From WHTB01 sp050699035 (GTDB lineage: Bacteria > Actinomycetota > Actinomycetes > Propionibacteriales > Nocardioidaceae): a DNA stretch of 44,810 bases. Below the pieces are notes generated by a model. The model worked only from the letters and a program-made list of their open reading frames with translations, ran no database searches and had not been told where the DNA came from. The stretch is from positions 1 through 44,810 of the forward strand of contig JBOHDE010000005.1 of the NCBI GenBank assembly GCA_050699035.1, written 5' to 3'. Position numbers and translations under genes: made by a program. Below are positions 43,318-44,810 of the stretch, in pieces. Numbering within the stretch: the stretch's first letter is position 1; every line of letters starts with the position of its first letter.

Positions 43318-44810
43318 ATGTCTGGTCGCCACTCAGCGACGCCCCCGAAGGCATCTTCAAGCAATGAGCTGCCGGTGGCGCGGATCGCGGTTGTGGTCGT
43401 CACGGTAATGCTGGTGACGCTGCTCGGCGTCGGCGCACGCGCGGTGTTCGGCGGCGCCGACTCGTGCAGCGGCGATACCGCTGTCCGCGTGGTCGTCACG
43501 CCGGAGCTCGCACCGGTGGTCAAGCAGGCGGCGAAGGAGCTCAACCGACGCAAGGTGGCGCTACCCGAAGGTTGCGCCGACTTCCAGGTCGAGGAGCAGA
43601 CCGCCGCAGCGATGTTGCAGGCCGTCGAGGACGGCAAGGCCGAGCTCCCCGAGCTGTGGATCCCCGACGCCAGCGCCTGGCTGGGCGAGCTGCCCAAGGG
43701 CGACGTCCCCGACGACGCGAGCGTCCGGAAGCTGGCGAAGTCGCCGGTCGTGCTGGTCGGCCACAAGGGTGCGGCGGAGCCCGCCACCTGGCTGTCCGCA
43801 CTGAACACCAAGTCGTCGATCATGCTCGACCCGCGCTCTTCGTCGGCAGGGCTGGGCACGCTGGCCGCGATCCATGGTGAGTCGATCGCCGGCAAGTCGA
43901 CCGGCACGGAGCTCGCCGGCTGGATGGTCGGCGCCGCGCAGCGGACGGGGGGCAAGAAGAAGCTGACCGAGGGCACCCTGTACAAGCGGGCCGCCGACTC
44001 GACTGTCACCGCGCCGGGATACTTCCCGTCCACCGAGCAGCGGTACCTCCAGCGGAAGGCCGCTGATCCCGACCTGCCCATCTCCGCACAGGTGCCGAAG
44101 TCGGGCTCGGTGCTGCTCGACTACCCGTTGGCCCGGCTCGCGGGCGGTGGGTACGGGCCGGCGTTCGCGGCCCTCGGCGACTACTTCGGCACGGCGGCCG
44201 GCTGGCAGTCGCTGGTCGACGCCGGCTTCCGCCCACCGTCGGGCAAGGCGCCGAAGGACTCCGATGGAGTGGCGGATGTGATCGAGCTCGGGTTGGTGGA
44301 TGCGCCCGGCCTCGACCGGCTGCTGCGGCAGTGGGTGACGCTTAGCGTTCGTACCCGGATGCTCGCCGTCATCGACGTGTCGGGGTCGATGGCCGAGGCG
44401 GCCGGCAACAAGACCCGGATGCAGCTCGCCACGGCAGCCGCGACCGCGTCGCTCGCGTTCATGCCGGACGACGCCCAAGTCGGCGTGTGGGCCTTCTCGA
44501 TCGGTCTCGGCAACGGCAACCGGGACTACCGCGAGCTGGCTCCGACGCGCACCCTCGGATCCACATCGGAGGGTCGTTCGCACCGAAAGAAGGCCGAAGC
44601 GGCCATCTCCGGCCTCAGCGACCTCGTCGGCGGCGGCACCGGGCTTTACGACAGCACGCTCGCCGCGTTCCGTACCGCGATGGCCTCGTACGACTCCGCG
44701 CGGTCGAACAGCATCGTCGTCCTCACCGACGGTCGCAACGAGGACGAGAGCGGCTTGAGCCTGGCCCAGCTGCTGGACACCCTGGAGCGCGAGAACGACC
44801 CAGCCCGGCC
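43318..44810 (+). CDS. Substrate-binding and von Willebrand factor A domain protein (3' truncated)
   Basis: Runs off the right edge after about 497 codons. One membrane helix (about 22-40, ARIAVVVVTVMLVTLLGVG) anchors a large extracellular part. Residues about 50-340 resemble a periplasmic solute-binding domain (RVVVTPELAPVVKQAAKELN, ELPELWIPDASAWL, MLDPRSSSAGLGTLAAIHG). A VWA domain starts near 345 with a complete MIDAS: DVSGS (Asp353, Ser355, Ser357), Thr in GGGTGLYD and Asp in VLTDGRNED, indicating metal-dependent protein binding. Actinobacteria encode such fused proteins, of unknown role. No lipobox is seen, so the N-terminus is probably an uncleaved anchor. Confidence 0.87.
   Translation, partial: MSGRHSATPPKASSSNELPVARIAVVVVTVMLVTLLGVGARAVFGGADSCSGDTAVRVVVTPELAPVVKQAAKELNRRKVALPEGCADFQVEEQTAAAMLQAVEDGKAELPELWIPDASAWLGELPKGDVPDDASVRKLAKSPVVLVGHKGAAEPATWLSALNTKSSIMLDPRSSSAGLGTLAAIHGESIAGKSTGTELAGWMVGAAQRTGGKKKLTEGTLYKRAADSTVTAPGYFPSTEQRYLQRKAADPDLPISAQVPKSGSVLLDYPLARLAGGGYGPAFAALGDYFGTAAGWQSLVDAGFRPPSGKAPKDSDGVADVIELGLVDAPGLDRLLRQWVTLSVRTRMLAVIDVSGSMAEAAGNKTRMQLATAAATASLAFMPDDAQVGVWAFSIGLGNGNRDYRELAPTRTLGSTSEGRSHRKKAEAAISGLSDLVGGGTGLYDSTLAAFRTAMASYDSARSNSIVVLTDGRNEDESGLSLAQLLDTLERENDPAR

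Overview
The window is chromosomal DNA from a high-GC actinobacterium. Three things support this: the mycothiol gene mshC, a complete Pup-proteasome locus (mpa, dop, pup, prcB, prcA, pafA, pafB, pafC), and many GTG starts with C/G at third codon positions. Gene order follows the block known from mycobacteria and streptomycetes: phosphatase, DUF3090, SCO1664-like and mshC; PAC2 and metH; RecB-like and trmI; mpa, dop, pup and prcBA; pafABC, tatA, tatC, helY and a 5'-3' exonuclease. A member of Propionibacteriales (Nocardioides- or Kribbella-like) seems plausible, but the genus cannot be fixed from the sequence alone.

Layout. 1-4.6 kb: end of an F420-type oxidoreductase, CorA, and a four-gene run ending in mshC. 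4.6-8.4 kb: an ABC-2 exporter divergent from a two-component system. 8.3-10.8 kb: a PAC2 protein and an LPXTG surface-protein gene split by one in-frame TGA. 11-15.2 kb: metH and a HAD phosphatase. 15.2-21.7 kb: a five-gene peptide ABC importer on the minus strand. 21.8-24.9 kb: RecB-like nuclease, M50 protease, trmI. 25-36.3 kb: the Pup-proteasome region. 36.4-41.5 kb: tatA, tatC, a lipid-kinase-like gene and helY. 41.5-44.8 kb: a MOSC protein, an exonuclease and the start of a VWA surface protein.

How the genes work together. Dop and PafA attach and remove Pup, Mpa unfolds pupylated proteins into the PrcBA core, and PafB/PafC are WYL regulators of the DNA-damage response. TatA/TatC export folded proteins.

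Two expression patterns recur. Thirteen genes have a TANNNT hexamer 6-8 nt before the start codon, the signature of leaderless transcripts. Eight gene pairs are joined by 4-nt ATGA/GTGA overlaps. In four places the TAG stop of one gene is also the first half of the next gene's -10 box. Several spacers hold long inverted repeats, two of them inside duplicated blocks. No tRNA, rRNA, transposase or CRISPR array was seen. The best candidates for something undescribed are the palindromic intergenic blocks at 15182-15569 and 37549-37794 and the interrupted, operator-controlled surface-protein gene. The protein families themselves are largely known.
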